Below, one piece after another: positions 16,783 to 24,925 of a stretch of DNA of 34,186 nt. Source of the DNA: Lachnospiraceae bacterium. GTDB lineage: Bacteria; Bacillota; Clostridia; Lachnospirales; Lachnospiraceae. The notes under the pieces are model-generated. The model was not told where the DNA came from, made no database searches, and saw nothing but the letters and a program-made list of their open reading frames with translations. The stretch spans positions 1 through 34,186 of the forward strand of contig JAILNQ010000106.1 of assembly GCA_024691425.1 (NCBI GenBank), read 5' to 3'. Numbering within the stretch: position 1 is the stretch's first letter; each line of letters begins with the position of its first letter. Position numbers and translations under genes: made by a program.

Positions 16783-18126
16783 ATGGGGTTACTTAAGTCA
16801 CTTCGGAGCTTTTTCCGCCGGCTCTTCAAAAAGATCGGAAGAAAGCTCGGATGCACAGGTATCATAGTCATCGTATCAGTCGCGATTGGAACAGTTCTTG
16901 CAATCGCTGTCTTTGGTGCTCTGTTTTATTTCGCCCCAGGCAAAAACCCGATAATAGGATTACCGTCTCATATCTCGGTTTCAAATGATCTTCCCGAAGA
17001 AGAGGATGAAGCTTCTGAACCGGATGGCGGCGAAACGATTTTCATAGAGATCGCTTCAGAGAACACGAAAGTCGAAAGCACCCCTGAAACCGCCGTCCTT
17101 GAACTCAAAGAAGGCACGCAGAAAGGATACATGAACCGTTGCGTGTTTCTCGGCGACTCAAGAACAGTTGCAATGGTAAACTACGGCCTTATCAATGATG
17201 ATGCCGCGCTTGCCGAGATCGGAATATCCCACCCGTCCTTCAAAGGAAACCGGTTCCTTAACAACGCCGGAAAAGAATACACGCTGAAATCATATCTCGA
17301 ATCCCATCAGGCCCCTGTCATCTATATAGCACTCGGAGTCAACGGAATAAATGATGCGAATGAAGAGCATTACAAGAGCACTTACCTGGATCTTATCGAT
17401 ACGGTTATGAATGAAGCTCCGAAGTCGAACATCGTCCTCATGTCGATAGGTCCCGTTGATGACAACGGCATGTACAAGAGGACCGTGCAGAATTCCTGGG
17501 TAAGAAAATATAATGATTTTCTGCTGGAGACGGCAAAAGAAAAGCATATTTTCTATCTGAACATTTCGGAAGTGCTGACAGGATCTGACGGGCAGGTCAA
17601 AAGTGAATATAACGGCGGAGACGGACTGCATTATTCAAACAGCGGATGCCAGGCGATATTTGATTACATAGTTTCTCACCCCGTTCCGGGCATTGCGGAT
17701 GACGGTGAGTATGTCGTGCACTATGTCAAACCTAACAGAAGGAATACGAAAGTCACGATGGATGACGGTTCCGGAATCGATGAGGCAAACCTTCAGGAAC
17801 TGCTCAACCTCATGATGCAGCAGATGCCGACCGAGACACCGTCTGCCGCCGATCCGGCAGTCACCGCTACTCCGGATGATCCGGCAGTCACCGCTACTCC
17901 GGATGATCCGGCAGTTCCCACAAGTCCTGCTCTGCCTCCGGCAGATGTACCGCCTGCACCGACTTCGGTACCTCCGGCTCCGACAGACCCTCCTGCAGAA
18001 GAACCTGCTCCGGCTCCGACAGAAACGCCGACACCTGAACCCGAGCCTGAAGAGCCGAGCGATGATGATTCTCAAGAATCGGATGATAGCGGAGATGATG
18101 ATGACTCAGATGATGACGACGAGTGA
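16783..18126 (+). CDS. Membrane-anchored SGNH/GDSL hydrolase with Pro-rich, Asp-rich C-terminal tail
   Basis: 447 residues. A basic N-terminus precedes a single membrane helix at about 25-50. The extracellular SGNH domain (about 115-305) has FLGDSRT (Ser126 nucleophile), ALGVNGIND (Gly/Asn oxyanion block, about 184-191) and GGDGLHYSNSG (Asp280, His283). It should hydrolyse esters on cell-surface glycans. From about 345 the protein is low-complexity: two copies of DPAVTATPD, then Pro/Ala/Thr-rich stretches, ending in an Asp/Ser tail (DDDDSDDDDE). The tail could cross the wall or bind cations. The start ATG is eight bases after the copper ATPase stop with no strong ribosome site, so translation is likely coupled. 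The acidic end and metal-exporter neighbour are suggestive only. Confidence 0.85.
   Translation: MGLLKSLRSFFRRLFKKIGRKLGCTGIIVIVSVAIGTVLAIAVFGALFYFAPGKNPIIGLPSHISVSNDLPEEEDEASEPDGGETIFIEIASENTKVESTPETAVLELKEGTQKGYMNRCVFLGDSRTVAMVNYGLINDDAALAEIGISHPSFKGNRFLNNAGKEYTLKSYLESHQAPVIYIALGVNGINDANEEHYKSTYLDLIDTVMNEAPKSNIVLMSIGPVDDNGMYKRTVQNSWVRKYNDFLLETAKEKHIFYLNISEVLTGSDGQVKSEYNGGDGLHYSNSGCQAIFDYIVSHPVPGIADDGEYVVHYVKPNRRNTKVTMDDGSGIDEANLQELLNLMMQQMPTETPSAADPAVTATPDDPAVTATPDDPAVPTSPALPPADVPPAPTSVPPAPTDPPAEEPAPAPTETPTPEPEPEEPSDDDSQESDDSGDDDDSDDDDE
17851..17916. repeat. 27-bp tandem repeat coding for DPAVTATPD
   Basis: Two identical 27-base units (17851-17877 and 17878-17904) and the beginning of a third (to about 17916) lie in frame in the Pro-rich tail of the SGNH hydrolase. 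Perfect identity implies recent duplication, and copy number may vary among strains. Confidence 0.9.
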
Positions 18127-18129
18127 CCG

Positions 18130-20031
18130 TCATTCTCTGACATATACTTCCAAAGTGAACGTGCAGTTATCCCCTTTTGCGTTAATGACCGTTTTTCCGG
18201 GCGAGATCGGTTTCAGCGTTCCGTCTTTCTTTACCTGACATACCGACAGGTCGCTGGAGCTGAACTTTATGTTATAAGAATTGATCTCATATCCTGAAAG
18301 CTCATGCAGCTCATAATCCCCGAACACCGCCAGAAGTCTTACCTTCAGTATTATCGGTTCCTTAACGCTGACATCATAGTGAGTGCATACAGGATAGAAT
18401 TCTTTTATCTGCGCATCATCGCAGTCATCCGGCAGAACCCGGATGCATATATCTCTTCTTAATCCGCCATACTCAACCCGAACGATCGACTGACCGGAGC
18501 GGAGCGGTTCAAGCGTATTGTCTTCATTTACCTTCAGAAACGTTTCATCGTACTTTTCTATCTTGACATCATCCGCATCGATCCTGCTCTTTCTTCTGTA
18601 GGAATCCATCACGTAGTATTTTATGCTCACCTTGCCTGAAACTGCCGCAGTATATGTCAGCTGATCCGTAAGGAGCATGATATATCCGGACCCGAGCAGC
18701 GATTCATCAATGCTTATTTTCTGTTTCAGATTTTCCGCGCCTTCATCGCTGCGGTCGATTTCATCAGTGTAATCAATGACGACCGGAGCAAAACGTGTTG
18801 CCCATACGCCCCATTTTGAAGCACCTGTCCCTGAGTATGCGTAACCGATTATGGTTCTGTCTTCATTGCTGATATGCCCTCTCTCATCGGTCATGATCCC
18901 GCAGTTGTGGCATCCCGCGATGACATCCGTATTCAGCTCCGATACTCTGTCGAAGCTGATTCCGTCATATGATTCATAATAAAGCAGGCAGCTTTCATCC
19001 GTGAATCTGCGGTTAGTCGTAAGCGCTACGAATTTATGGCTGTCCTCAAGATAAGCGACATCCCACGAATCCGAATCTTCATATGTATACTGATCGGAAT
19101 CGGTGTAATCGCTTCTGATGACCGATATACCTTCAAAGGTGAGCTTTCCGGGCCAGAGCGGGTCGGTAAGATCCGCCGTGTGAAGCTCGGTGGCCCTCAC
19201 CCATCCGTAAACATCAGAGAATGAATCCAATGTGTTATATATGTATATCTTGTCATCAACGACAACAAAGCTAGGCTCTCCGATGCCCCAGCCGATCTCT
19301 ATTCCGTCAAAATACACTATCGGAACGGGGAGACCTCCCCATCCTTTTCCATCCCATTTCTCGAACGGACCGTCGGGATTCTCCGACCTTGCAATGAACG
19401 CATTATTGCACAGGCCGTCCTCATTGATCGTTCCTGTGTATCCGAGATAATAGTATCCATCATAATAGAACACATCCGGATCGCAGACAGATTTGAAATC
19501 AGCCGATCCGGGAGTCGGTGCGAGCACTACTTTCTCGTCTCCCCAGGTCGTGCCGCCGTCATCTGAATGTCTGTATGTTATCCAGTCGTATTCCTTCTTG
19601 CTGTCACCGGGAGAAGCGAACCATGCGTCAACGCTGCCGTCATCCCTCTTCATGATCGACGGACCGTACCGGTAATCAGGTTTACCGCTGCCCCATAGTG
19701 CAAAAACATCCGTGCCGCTTCCTTCAAGGCGCATCCTGACATGCTTATCGACAAGATTTTCATTGAATCCGTCCGGCTCTATCGGGACATCCTTCACATC
19801 CGTAAGCTCAACTCCCGTGTCTTCTGTCTCTTCATCAGCAGTGCTGATTTTATCGCTTTCCCCGGAAGGTTGTTCAGAATCAGACGTCTGCGGCTTCGGT
19901 GCTGTCTCGGCAGCCGGAGGCTGATAACGGGCTCTCGTAGCTTCCTCACATCCCATGAAGCACAAGGATGCCGCAAGGCATATCGCAAGCACAAGCAGTA
20001 TTAAGTTTTTCAGGATTCTTTTTCTTTCCAC
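18130..20031 (-). CDS. GH43-like beta-propeller lipoprotein with C-terminal Ig-like domains
   Basis: 633 residues. The signal has a lipobox FMGC (Cys28), followed by a Pro/Glu/Ser-rich linker (about 35-85). The central domain (about 90-430) resembles five-bladed propeller glycosidases: an Asp-box SDDGGTTWG, CDPDVFYYDGYYYLGYTG (typical of GH43-type strand motifs) and a later GEPSFVVVDDKIYIYN. Two Ig-like (BIG2-type) stretches follow (about 455-540 and 545-633, each with LKP- or LEPLRSG-type signatures). It probably binds or cuts a polysaccharide outside the cell. The start is a GTG (20029-20031) with AAGGA before it, overlapping the AlkD gene end by 22 bases. Catalytic residues were not assigned with confidence, so a non-enzymatic binding role is possible. 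Confidence 0.75.
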   Translation of the reverse strand: MERKRILKNLILLVLAICLAASLCFMGCEEATRARYQPPAAETAPKPQTSDSEQPSGESDKISTADEETEDTGVELTDVKDVPIEPDGFNENLVDKHVRMRLEGSGTDVFALWGSGKPDYRYGPSIMKRDDGSVDAWFASPGDSKKEYDWITYRHSDDGGTTWGDEKVVLAPTPGSADFKSVCDPDVFYYDGYYYLGYTGTINEDGLCNNAFIARSENPDGPFEKWDGKGWGGLPVPIVYFDGIEIGWGIGEPSFVVVDDKIYIYNTLDSFSDVYGWVRATELHTADLTDPLWPGKLTFEGISVIRSDYTDSDQYTYEDSDSWDVAYLEDSHKFVALTTNRRFTDESCLLYYESYDGISFDRVSELNTDVIAGCHNCGIMTDERGHISNEDRTIIGYAYSGTGASKWGVWATRFAPVVIDYTDEIDRSDEGAENLKQKISIDESLLGSGYIMLLTDQLTYTAAVSGKVSIKYYVMDSYRRKSRIDADDVKIEKYDETFLKVNEDNTLEPLRSGQSIVRVEYGGLRRDICIRVLPDDCDDAQIKEFYPVCTHYDVSVKEPIILKVRLLAVFGDYELHELSGYEINSYNIKFSSSDLSVCQVKKDGTLKPISPGKTVINAKGDNCTFTLEVYVRE

Positions 20032-20699
20032 TTGAGTTCCTTTAAGTATGCCTTCTGCTCCGGCGTGATGCGATAGCTTTCAACAGACTTCTGTATCGCT
20101 TTATTGTGCGTCCATCTGTCAAGGCGGCGCTTTTCTATGAACGGAACGGCCGCTTCGTATTGTTTTGCTAAAGCCGTGGCAAAATACCAAGCCACCATCA
20201 TTCTGACATAATAATCGCGAGACCTGACTTCTGCAACCATTTTAAGGTATTCCGGCTTGAAATCACCGTCGAGGAAATGGCTCATCAGCATGCCTATGGC
20301 AAACCTTACCGTATATGTCATGCTCTGGCCTATCCATTCCTTTATGCTTTCAAGAAGCTCCTTGCGGTGTTTTGCGAAAACCTTCGGAGACATCTGATCG
20401 CATGTGGCCCAGTTGTCGACATACGGAAGGAACCGGTTCACTTCGGCGATGCAGCGGTCATAGTCTTTCATGCGCGAGATCACGAACGAATGCAGCTGAT
20501 TTTCCTCAAAGTACTTATGAGGAAGGCTGTTCATCAGTTCTCCGTCTTCTTCAATTTTCGCTGCAAGCTTTTTCAGCTCGGGTGTCCTAACGCCTATAAT
20601 GGTTTCTGCTTCAACGGACGGAATGATCTTGACCTGAAGCTCGCGATATTTCAGGTCCTGCATTTCCCATAACTGCTTTCTGATTTCCTCAATATTCAT
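20010..20699 (-). CDS. AlkD-type DNA alkylation repair protein (HEAT-like DNA glycosylase)
   Basis: 229 residues from the chosen ATG. The ALK-fold family (COG4912) removes alkylated bases. Recognisable blocks include QDLKYRELQVKIIPS, IGVRTPELKKLA, FLPYVDNWATCDQMSPKVF (DNW region used for DNA contact in AlkD) and a C-terminal RWTHNKAIQKS. The start was set at MNIEEIRK, 75 bases inside a longer reading, because homologues begin here; the ribosome site (TAGGTAG) is weak. The stop lies inside the beginning of the lipoprotein gene. The promoter is unclear. It faces trmL with start codons about 90 bases apart. Confidence 0.88.
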   Translation of the reverse strand: MNIEEIRKQLWEMQDLKYRELQVKIIPSVEAETIIGVRTPELKKLAAKIEEDGELMNSLPHKYFEENQLHSFVISRMKDYDRCIAEVNRFLPYVDNWATCDQMSPKVFAKHRKELLESIKEWIGQSMTYTVRFAIGMLMSHFLDGDFKPEYLKMVAEVRSRDYYVRMMVAWYFATALAKQYEAAVPFIEKRRLDRWTHNKAIQKSVESYRITPEQKAYLKELKWKEKES

Positions 20700-20754
20700 A
20701 GTGCTACCTATATTATCACATTTTGGATCATTCTGCACAGACTTACGATTATGC

Positions 20755-20782
20755 TTGATGTCAGAAGATGCCATATTATAAT
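20755..20782 (+). promoter_or_regulatory. Promoter of trmL, implying a near-leaderless mRNA
   Basis: TTGATG (20755-20760) and a perfect TATAAT (20777-20782) are 16 bases apart. A start about seven bases after the -10 falls on or next to the trmL ATG at 20789, leaving no room for a ribosome binding site. Confidence 0.5.
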
Positions 20783-20788
20783 AAAAGA

Positions 20789-21280
20789 ATGAACATCGTA
20801 CTTCTTGAACCCGAAATACCGGCCAACACCGGTAATATAGGAAGAACCTGCGTTGCTACAGGCACAAAGCTGCACCTTATCGAGCCGCTCGGTTTTCACC
20901 TCGATGAAAAGAGCATAAAACGCGCCGGTATGGACTATTGGCATCAGCTTGATGTCAGACGGTATGTCAATTATCAGGAGTTTTTGGAAATAAACAGACC
21001 GAAGCGTGTTTTCATGGCAACCACAAAAGCACTTACTTCGTACACAGATGTGAGCTTTGATCCGGATGATCATATCCTGTTCGGAAAAGAAAGTGCCGGC
21101 ATTCCGGAAGAAATGCTCATAAAAAACAGGGAATTCTGCATCAGGATCCCGATGCTTTCAGATATCAGATCCTTGAATCTCTCAAACAGCGTTGCGATCA
21201 TTCTTTATGAGGCACTGCGCCAGCAGGGATTTTCGGGGCTTTCGGACCAAGGCAGCCTCCACCGTCTGTCCTGGGACTGA
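20789..21280 (+). CDS. trmL: tRNA (cytidine/uridine-34-2'-O)-methyltransferase TrmL
   Basis: 163 residues, a typical single-domain SPOUT methylase that methylates the ribose of the wobble base in certain leucine tRNAs using SAM. It begins MNIVLLEPEIPANTGNIGRT, the family's first motif. The knot region shows LFGKESAGIPEEML and IRSLNLSNSVAIILYEALRQ, the SAM-binding and dimer motifs. The start was set at MNIV as in homologues, not at an in-frame ATG 21 bases earlier, which the predicted -10 would overlap. No SD sequence is visible. It stands alone on the plus strand and converges on the minus-strand DtxR-like gene. Confidence 0.95.
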   Translation: MNIVLLEPEIPANTGNIGRTCVATGTKLHLIEPLGFHLDEKSIKRAGMDYWHQLDVRRYVNYQEFLEINRPKRVFMATTKALTSYTDVSFDPDDHILFGKESAGIPEEMLIKNREFCIRIPMLSDIRSLNLSNSVAIILYEALRQQGFSGLSDQGSLHRLSWD

Positions 21281-21319
21281 TAATTCCAGGAGCCGGACTT
21301 ACTGCTTCCGGGGAGCCGG

Positions 21320-21679
21320 TTATGAGCTGATGAATCTTTTTATACCGTCATATGTGGAATCACTGATATAATAACCCATGGTCCATGCATCCGATTTTGC
21401 AACGCTTTCATCGATTCCTAGAACATTCTGAAGAAATCCGCAGAGCATGACATATCTTTCATATATTTCCTCGGCTATCTTCTGCCCTTTTTCCGTAAAC
21501 TCGATCTCTCCATTTTCTTTCATCAGGATGATGTCCTTCTTCCTGAGATTTGACATGGCAAGAGAGACGCTCGCTTTTGAAAATCCCAGCTCGCGTGCAA
21601 CGTCTATGGAATGCAGGCATTTTATCCTGCCTTTTAACATATATATTGTCTTGATATAGTCTTCTGCGGATCGGTTCAT
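21320..21679 (-). CDS. DtxR/MntR-family transcriptional regulator with altered metal site
   Basis: 119 residues from the ATG; a GTG four codons upstream overlaps the methyltransferase stop and is an alternative start. The winged-helix half is intact (SAEDYIKTIYMLKG, HSIDVARELGFSKASVSLAMSNL, FTEKGQKIAEEIYER). The dimer/metal half is changed. Where family members have ERH they have Tyr here (Tyr76), and where they have C/E-x2-EH (MntR Glu99, Glu102, His103) this protein has Trp99, Gly102 and Tyr103. The residue matching MntR Glu11 is Lys; only the Asp matching Asp8 remains. The protein may therefore bind DNA without classical metal sensing. It is the last gene of the downstream feo cluster and is a candidate for acting on the TTAG-N6-CTAA sites. 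Confidence 0.85.
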   Translation of the reverse strand: MNRSAEDYIKTIYMLKGRIKCLHSIDVARELGFSKASVSLAMSNLRKKDIILMKENGEIEFTEKGQKIAEEIYERYVMLCGFLQNVLGIDESVAKSDAWTMGYYISDSTYDGIKRFISS

Positions 21680-21687
21680 TCTTAAAT

Positions 21688-22332
21688 TCACTTCGGTTTT
21701 CTCGCTACGCAGTGCATTCGGAAAAAACCCCTTCTTTCAAACAGTTCCATATCAAGACCGGCTTTTTGGCACAGCTCATCAACCTCATCCTTTCCATAGA
21801 CATGAACATCTCCGTGTCCTGCCATATTGATGATAGGAAGCTCAATATGGTTCATAAACCAGCGGATGATTGCGCTCGTTGATGTCATATCCCTCAGAAC
21901 GAGCCTTCCTCCGGGGCGAAGCACTTTATGAACACTGTTGAAAAAATCCTGCACGTTCGGATAATGGTGAAAACTCTGGCAGCATATCACCGCATCAAAA
22001 GAGTCCGGCTCAAACGGAAGATTTTCGCAATCGCCTACCACAAGTTCGACTCCTGGCATATTCTTTGACTTTGCGGCCTCAATCATCTTCGGTGTCAGAT
22101 CTATCCCGGTATATTTCTTGTCTGGATATTTATCCGTAAGAAGAGAAAGCATCGGCGCAGTTCCGCACCCGCAGTCGAGCAGATCCGTAAAGTCTTCCTT
22201 TTCAAGCTCCACAAGCACGTCCGGATAGTCTTTCTTGCACATTTTATAAACACCGGCCTGGTCGCTTTCGTATACATCCGCTGCTTTCGAAAACTCCTCG
22301 ATGGACATTTTCTTGAATTCTCTGTCAGTCAT
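21688..22332 (-). CDS. Class I SAM-dependent methyltransferase
   Basis: 214 residues of Methyltransf_11 type. SAM-binding motif I is LLDCGCGTAPML (about 51-62), followed by the acidic Asp after strand 2 in KYTGIDLTPKMI, GDCENLPFEPDSFDAVICCQ, and RPGGRLVLRDM. The C-terminal part (about 150-200: IIRWFMNHIELPIINMAGH) probably forms the substrate pocket and is not diagnostic. Its substrate is unknown. The ATG has a strong GGGAGGTGAC. It overlaps the FeoC-like gene by 8 bases and the regulator gene follows at once, so it belongs to the downstream iron operon, which is odd for a methylase. Confidence 0.9.
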   Translation of the reverse strand: MTDREFKKMSIEEFSKAADVYESDQAGVYKMCKKDYPDVLVELEKEDFTDLLDCGCGTAPMLSLLTDKYPDKKYTGIDLTPKMIEAAKSKNMPGVELVVGDCENLPFEPDSFDAVICCQSFHHYPNVQDFFNSVHKVLRPGGRLVLRDMTSTSAIIRWFMNHIELPIINMAGHGDVHVYGKDEVDELCQKAGLDMELFERRGFFRMHCVARKPK

Positions 22333-22597
22333 ATTTTTTCGTCACCTCCCACATTTCTCCCATGTTTTTAAATCCACCCTCCGGAAGGCACCCTTTACAC
22401 GGTGCGGTGCCGGAGTGCATTGCGCACTCCGAGCACGACGCACCACACGAAAGGAGGGAGATTTTTCGGATGGCTCCGATCTGTTCCAGATATTCAAGCT
22501 TTCGCTTGATATCGTCAGTATCAGTTTTCAGTTCGGACGCAAGCAGTTCGATCGTCCTTGCATGTCCGTCCTTAAGCAGTTCAAGAAGTTCTTCCAT
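22325..22597 (-). CDS. FeoC-like winged-helix protein with cysteine cluster
   Basis: 90 residues. Residues 1-50 look like a small winged helix (TIELLASELKTDTDDIKRKLEYLEQIGAI). Five Cys follow at 51, 55, 58, 67 and 70 in CGASCSECAMHSGTAPCKGC, consistent with an Fe-S cluster as in FeoC of Gram-negative bacteria. FeoC proteins are thought to regulate FeoB or feo transcription. It lies 58 bases after feoB with AAGGGGAT upstream and overlaps the methyltransferase gene. An iron-sulfur role is inferred. Confidence 0.75.
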   Translation of the reverse strand: MEELLELLKDGHARTIELLASELKTDTDDIKRKLEYLEQIGAIRKISLLSCGASCSECAMHSGTAPCKGCLPEGGFKNMGEMWEVTKKYD

Positions 22598-22655
22598 GTT
22601 TTTCCCTTATCCCCTTGCACCTCGGCCCGTTTAATCCGCCTCAGTCCCTGTCATG

Positions 22656-24671
22656 TTACCAGATCAGCAGTCCTATATGATAAGCCAGGAATGCGAGTAT
22701 GAGCGAGACCGCCGTATAGTAGAGCACGATCCTTGCAGTCCACTTTGCGGAATGGGTCTCCTGAAATGTTGCGGCCAGCGCTACAACGCAAGGCATGTTG
22801 AAAGTCATGGCAAAAATGAAAGCGAGCGCTTCGGGCTTCGTAACATTCGCAAGCAGGAGGCTGCTGAGGTTCGATGTATCCGCTCCTCCGGCCATAGCCT
22901 GAGAAAAGGCCGTGCCGTAAGAGCCGCCGCTGTAGAGAGCGCTGATAACGCCTACTGCTCCTTCCTTGCCGACAGCCGACGCTATGTAGGAAAGGAACAG
23001 CTGCCAGGGCAGTCCGAAGAACTTCGTGACAGGTTCTATTATAACACCGAGCCTATAGAGAATACCGCCGGACCCGGAAGGAGAATATGACAGAAGCCAG
23101 AATATGCCGCATACAAGAAGGATAACTTTGGTGACTCTTACAAACGTCTCCTTTGTCCTGCCGAGCACATATCTGAAAAGTGCGCCCCATTTCGGCTTGT
23201 GATATGGAGGAAGCTCCATGATCATTCCGAAGCGGTCCTCTTTCTTTACGAGTTTTCCGCCGAATATCTTTGCCGTTACCCACATATGAGCGAGCATCGT
23301 AAGGAGTATCACCGCGATCACAGCAACTGCACCAGGTCCGAAGAATATTGATGAGAGCATCGGGATCGTCGCCCATGCGGCTCCGCACGGAACGGCCCAA
23401 GCCAGTGCAATGGTCAGTACCTTCTGACCCCAGTTGTCGATGACTCTTGCGCCCGCTGCACCGCCCATGGTGCATCCGAAGCTGACAAGAAAGGGCATTA
23501 CGGACTTGCCCTGAAGTCCGAGTTTTCCCATCGTATTATCGAACACATACGATATCCGCGCCATAACACCGACTTCCTCGAGAAGTCCGAACACGAGTGT
23601 TACACCGAACACAAAACCAAGCATTTTGAATATGTACGAGAACGACTGGATAATAACGTCGCCGACAACAAGAACGAGAAATTCCGGACATCCGGCTGAA
23701 GAAAGAGCGCTCATCACCGGGGCCTTGATCGCCAGTATGGCCTCGCCGACTCCCATGAGCGGCAGCGCCGGTATGAAGGAAGCTATAAGCCCGAGAAGAA
23801 CAGTCAGTATTACCGCCGCCTTTCCCCATGTCCTGTTCGTATATATCCTGTCAAGCCTGCTCAGCGAGACAGGCTTCTCATCTGTTCTGACTGCTCCGCC
23901 GAGCAGCTCGTCGATCCATTTGAACTTGCATCCTCCTGTGGCAACCGCCCCGCTGGAATTTTTCCTTGCTGCCTCGATTTTATTGAAGGTATCCGCACCG
24001 AGGCTGTTCTTGAGCTTAGCCATGACCACCTCGTCATTTTCGATCACTTTTACCGCGAGCCACATGGAAGAATATCCTTCTATTGTATTGTCGGGAATAA
24101 GATCGCAGATATCCTGATATTCCTTAATGCTCTCGTACTGTCCCGCCAGATCGTCGATCTTAATTTTCGCGTTCGTCGACAGAGCTCTTTCAAGCGTCCT
24201 GTAGAAGCTGTCATATGACTTGACGTCCGTTGCTGAAAAAGGCACTACAGGTATTCCGAGCTTTTCTTCAATTGCTTTTGCATCGATTTTCTTACCTTGA
24301 TCCTCCGCTACATCCGCCATGTTAAGAAGAAGGAAACACGGCACGTTGATGCCGGCATAGTCAGCCAGCATGAACAGGCTTCTCTGCAGCTGGGAGCTGT
24401 CCGCAAGTATGCAGACTACATCGGCCTTGCCTGATGCAATGAAATCCCTTGTGATCACTTCCTCGTCAGAGTTAGCCGAAAGACTGTATGATCCCGGAAG
24501 ATCCGCAACCTTATATTCCTTTCCTCCGTACGAAAAGCTTCCTTCTTTCTTTTCTACCGTCTTGCCGGGCCAGTTGCCCACATGCTGGCGCATGCCCGTA
24601 AGCACGTTGAAAAGAGTCGACTTCCCGGAATTAGGCTGTCCGAGAAGCGCTATCGTGGCACCTGTGCTCAT
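22656..24671 (-). CDS. feoB: FeoB ferrous iron transporter, divergent form
   Basis: 671 residues. FeoB is a GTPase-linked Fe(II) importer. The N-terminal G domain has GQPNSGKST (G1, about 11-19), the switch region QHVGNWPGKTVEK, ADLPGSYS (G3) and LLLNMAD (G4, about 115-120). Membrane helices fill the rest, with GLLEEVGVMARISYV. Conserved gate segments are altered compared with the other copy: GCTMGGAAGARVID instead of GCGVPGVMASRT, and AVPCGAAWATIP instead of FIPCGAKVPF. The protein lacks the acidic loop of the other FeoB and may differ in metal choice or regulation. It overlaps feoA by four bases (ATGA) and is followed by the FeoC-like gene. Confidence 0.95.
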   Translation of the reverse strand: MSTGATIALLGQPNSGKSTLFNVLTGMRQHVGNWPGKTVEKKEGSFSYGGKEYKVADLPGSYSLSANSDEEVITRDFIASGKADVVCILADSSQLQRSLFMLADYAGINVPCFLLLNMADVAEDQGKKIDAKAIEEKLGIPVVPFSATDVKSYDSFYRTLERALSTNAKIKIDDLAGQYESIKEYQDICDLIPDNTIEGYSSMWLAVKVIENDEVVMAKLKNSLGADTFNKIEAARKNSSGAVATGGCKFKWIDELLGGAVRTDEKPVSLSRLDRIYTNRTWGKAAVILTVLLGLIASFIPALPLMGVGEAILAIKAPVMSALSSAGCPEFLVLVVGDVIIQSFSYIFKMLGFVFGVTLVFGLLEEVGVMARISYVFDNTMGKLGLQGKSVMPFLVSFGCTMGGAAGARVIDNWGQKVLTIALAWAVPCGAAWATIPMLSSIFFGPGAVAVIAVILLTMLAHMWVTAKIFGGKLVKKEDRFGMIMELPPYHKPKWGALFRYVLGRTKETFVRVTKVILLVCGIFWLLSYSPSGSGGILYRLGVIIEPVTKFFGLPWQLFLSYIASAVGKEGAVGVISALYSGGSYGTAFSQAMAGGADTSNLSSLLLANVTKPEALAFIFAMTFNMPCVVALAATFQETHSAKWTARIVLYYTAVSLILAFLAYHIGLLIW

Positions 24672-24895
24672 GCCGTCACCTCCTCAACTGTTATTCCTCT
24701 GCACTCATTTCTGTTAAGAGCGATCATGGTATCTCTCGAATATACGAGAATCGGCCTGTTTTTGTCGTTTTTAACGACTCTTACTCTGCATCCCGGAGTA
24801 AGCCCTATTGACGTGATCCGGCTCATGAATCTCGTATCACCGCTGATCTCGCTGATAAGCGCCTCCTTATTTTCTTTTACTTCGCTAAGACTCAT
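24668..24895 (-). CDS. feoA: FeoA-family SH3-like protein (downstream cluster)
   Basis: 75 residues. FeoA is a small cytoplasmic SH3-like protein needed for FeoB activity. Family pattern: TRFMSRITSIGLTPGCRVRVVK then RPILVYSRDTMIALNR. The ATG has a strong AAGGAGGAG. First gene of the downstream cluster, just after a promoter holding a TTAG-N6-CTAA operator. Confidence 0.93.
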   Translation of the reverse strand: MSLSEVKENKEALISEISGDTRFMSRITSIGLTPGCRVRVVKNDKNRPILVYSRDTMIALNRNECRGITVEEVTA

Positions 24896-24925
24896 CTGTT
24901 CTCCTCCTTAACCATGTACTGTTTT

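Noticed and set aside
21293-21311. CCGGA...TCCGG hairpin between trmL and the DtxR-like gene as a bidirectional terminator
   Set aside because: Only five pairs and no T run on either strand.
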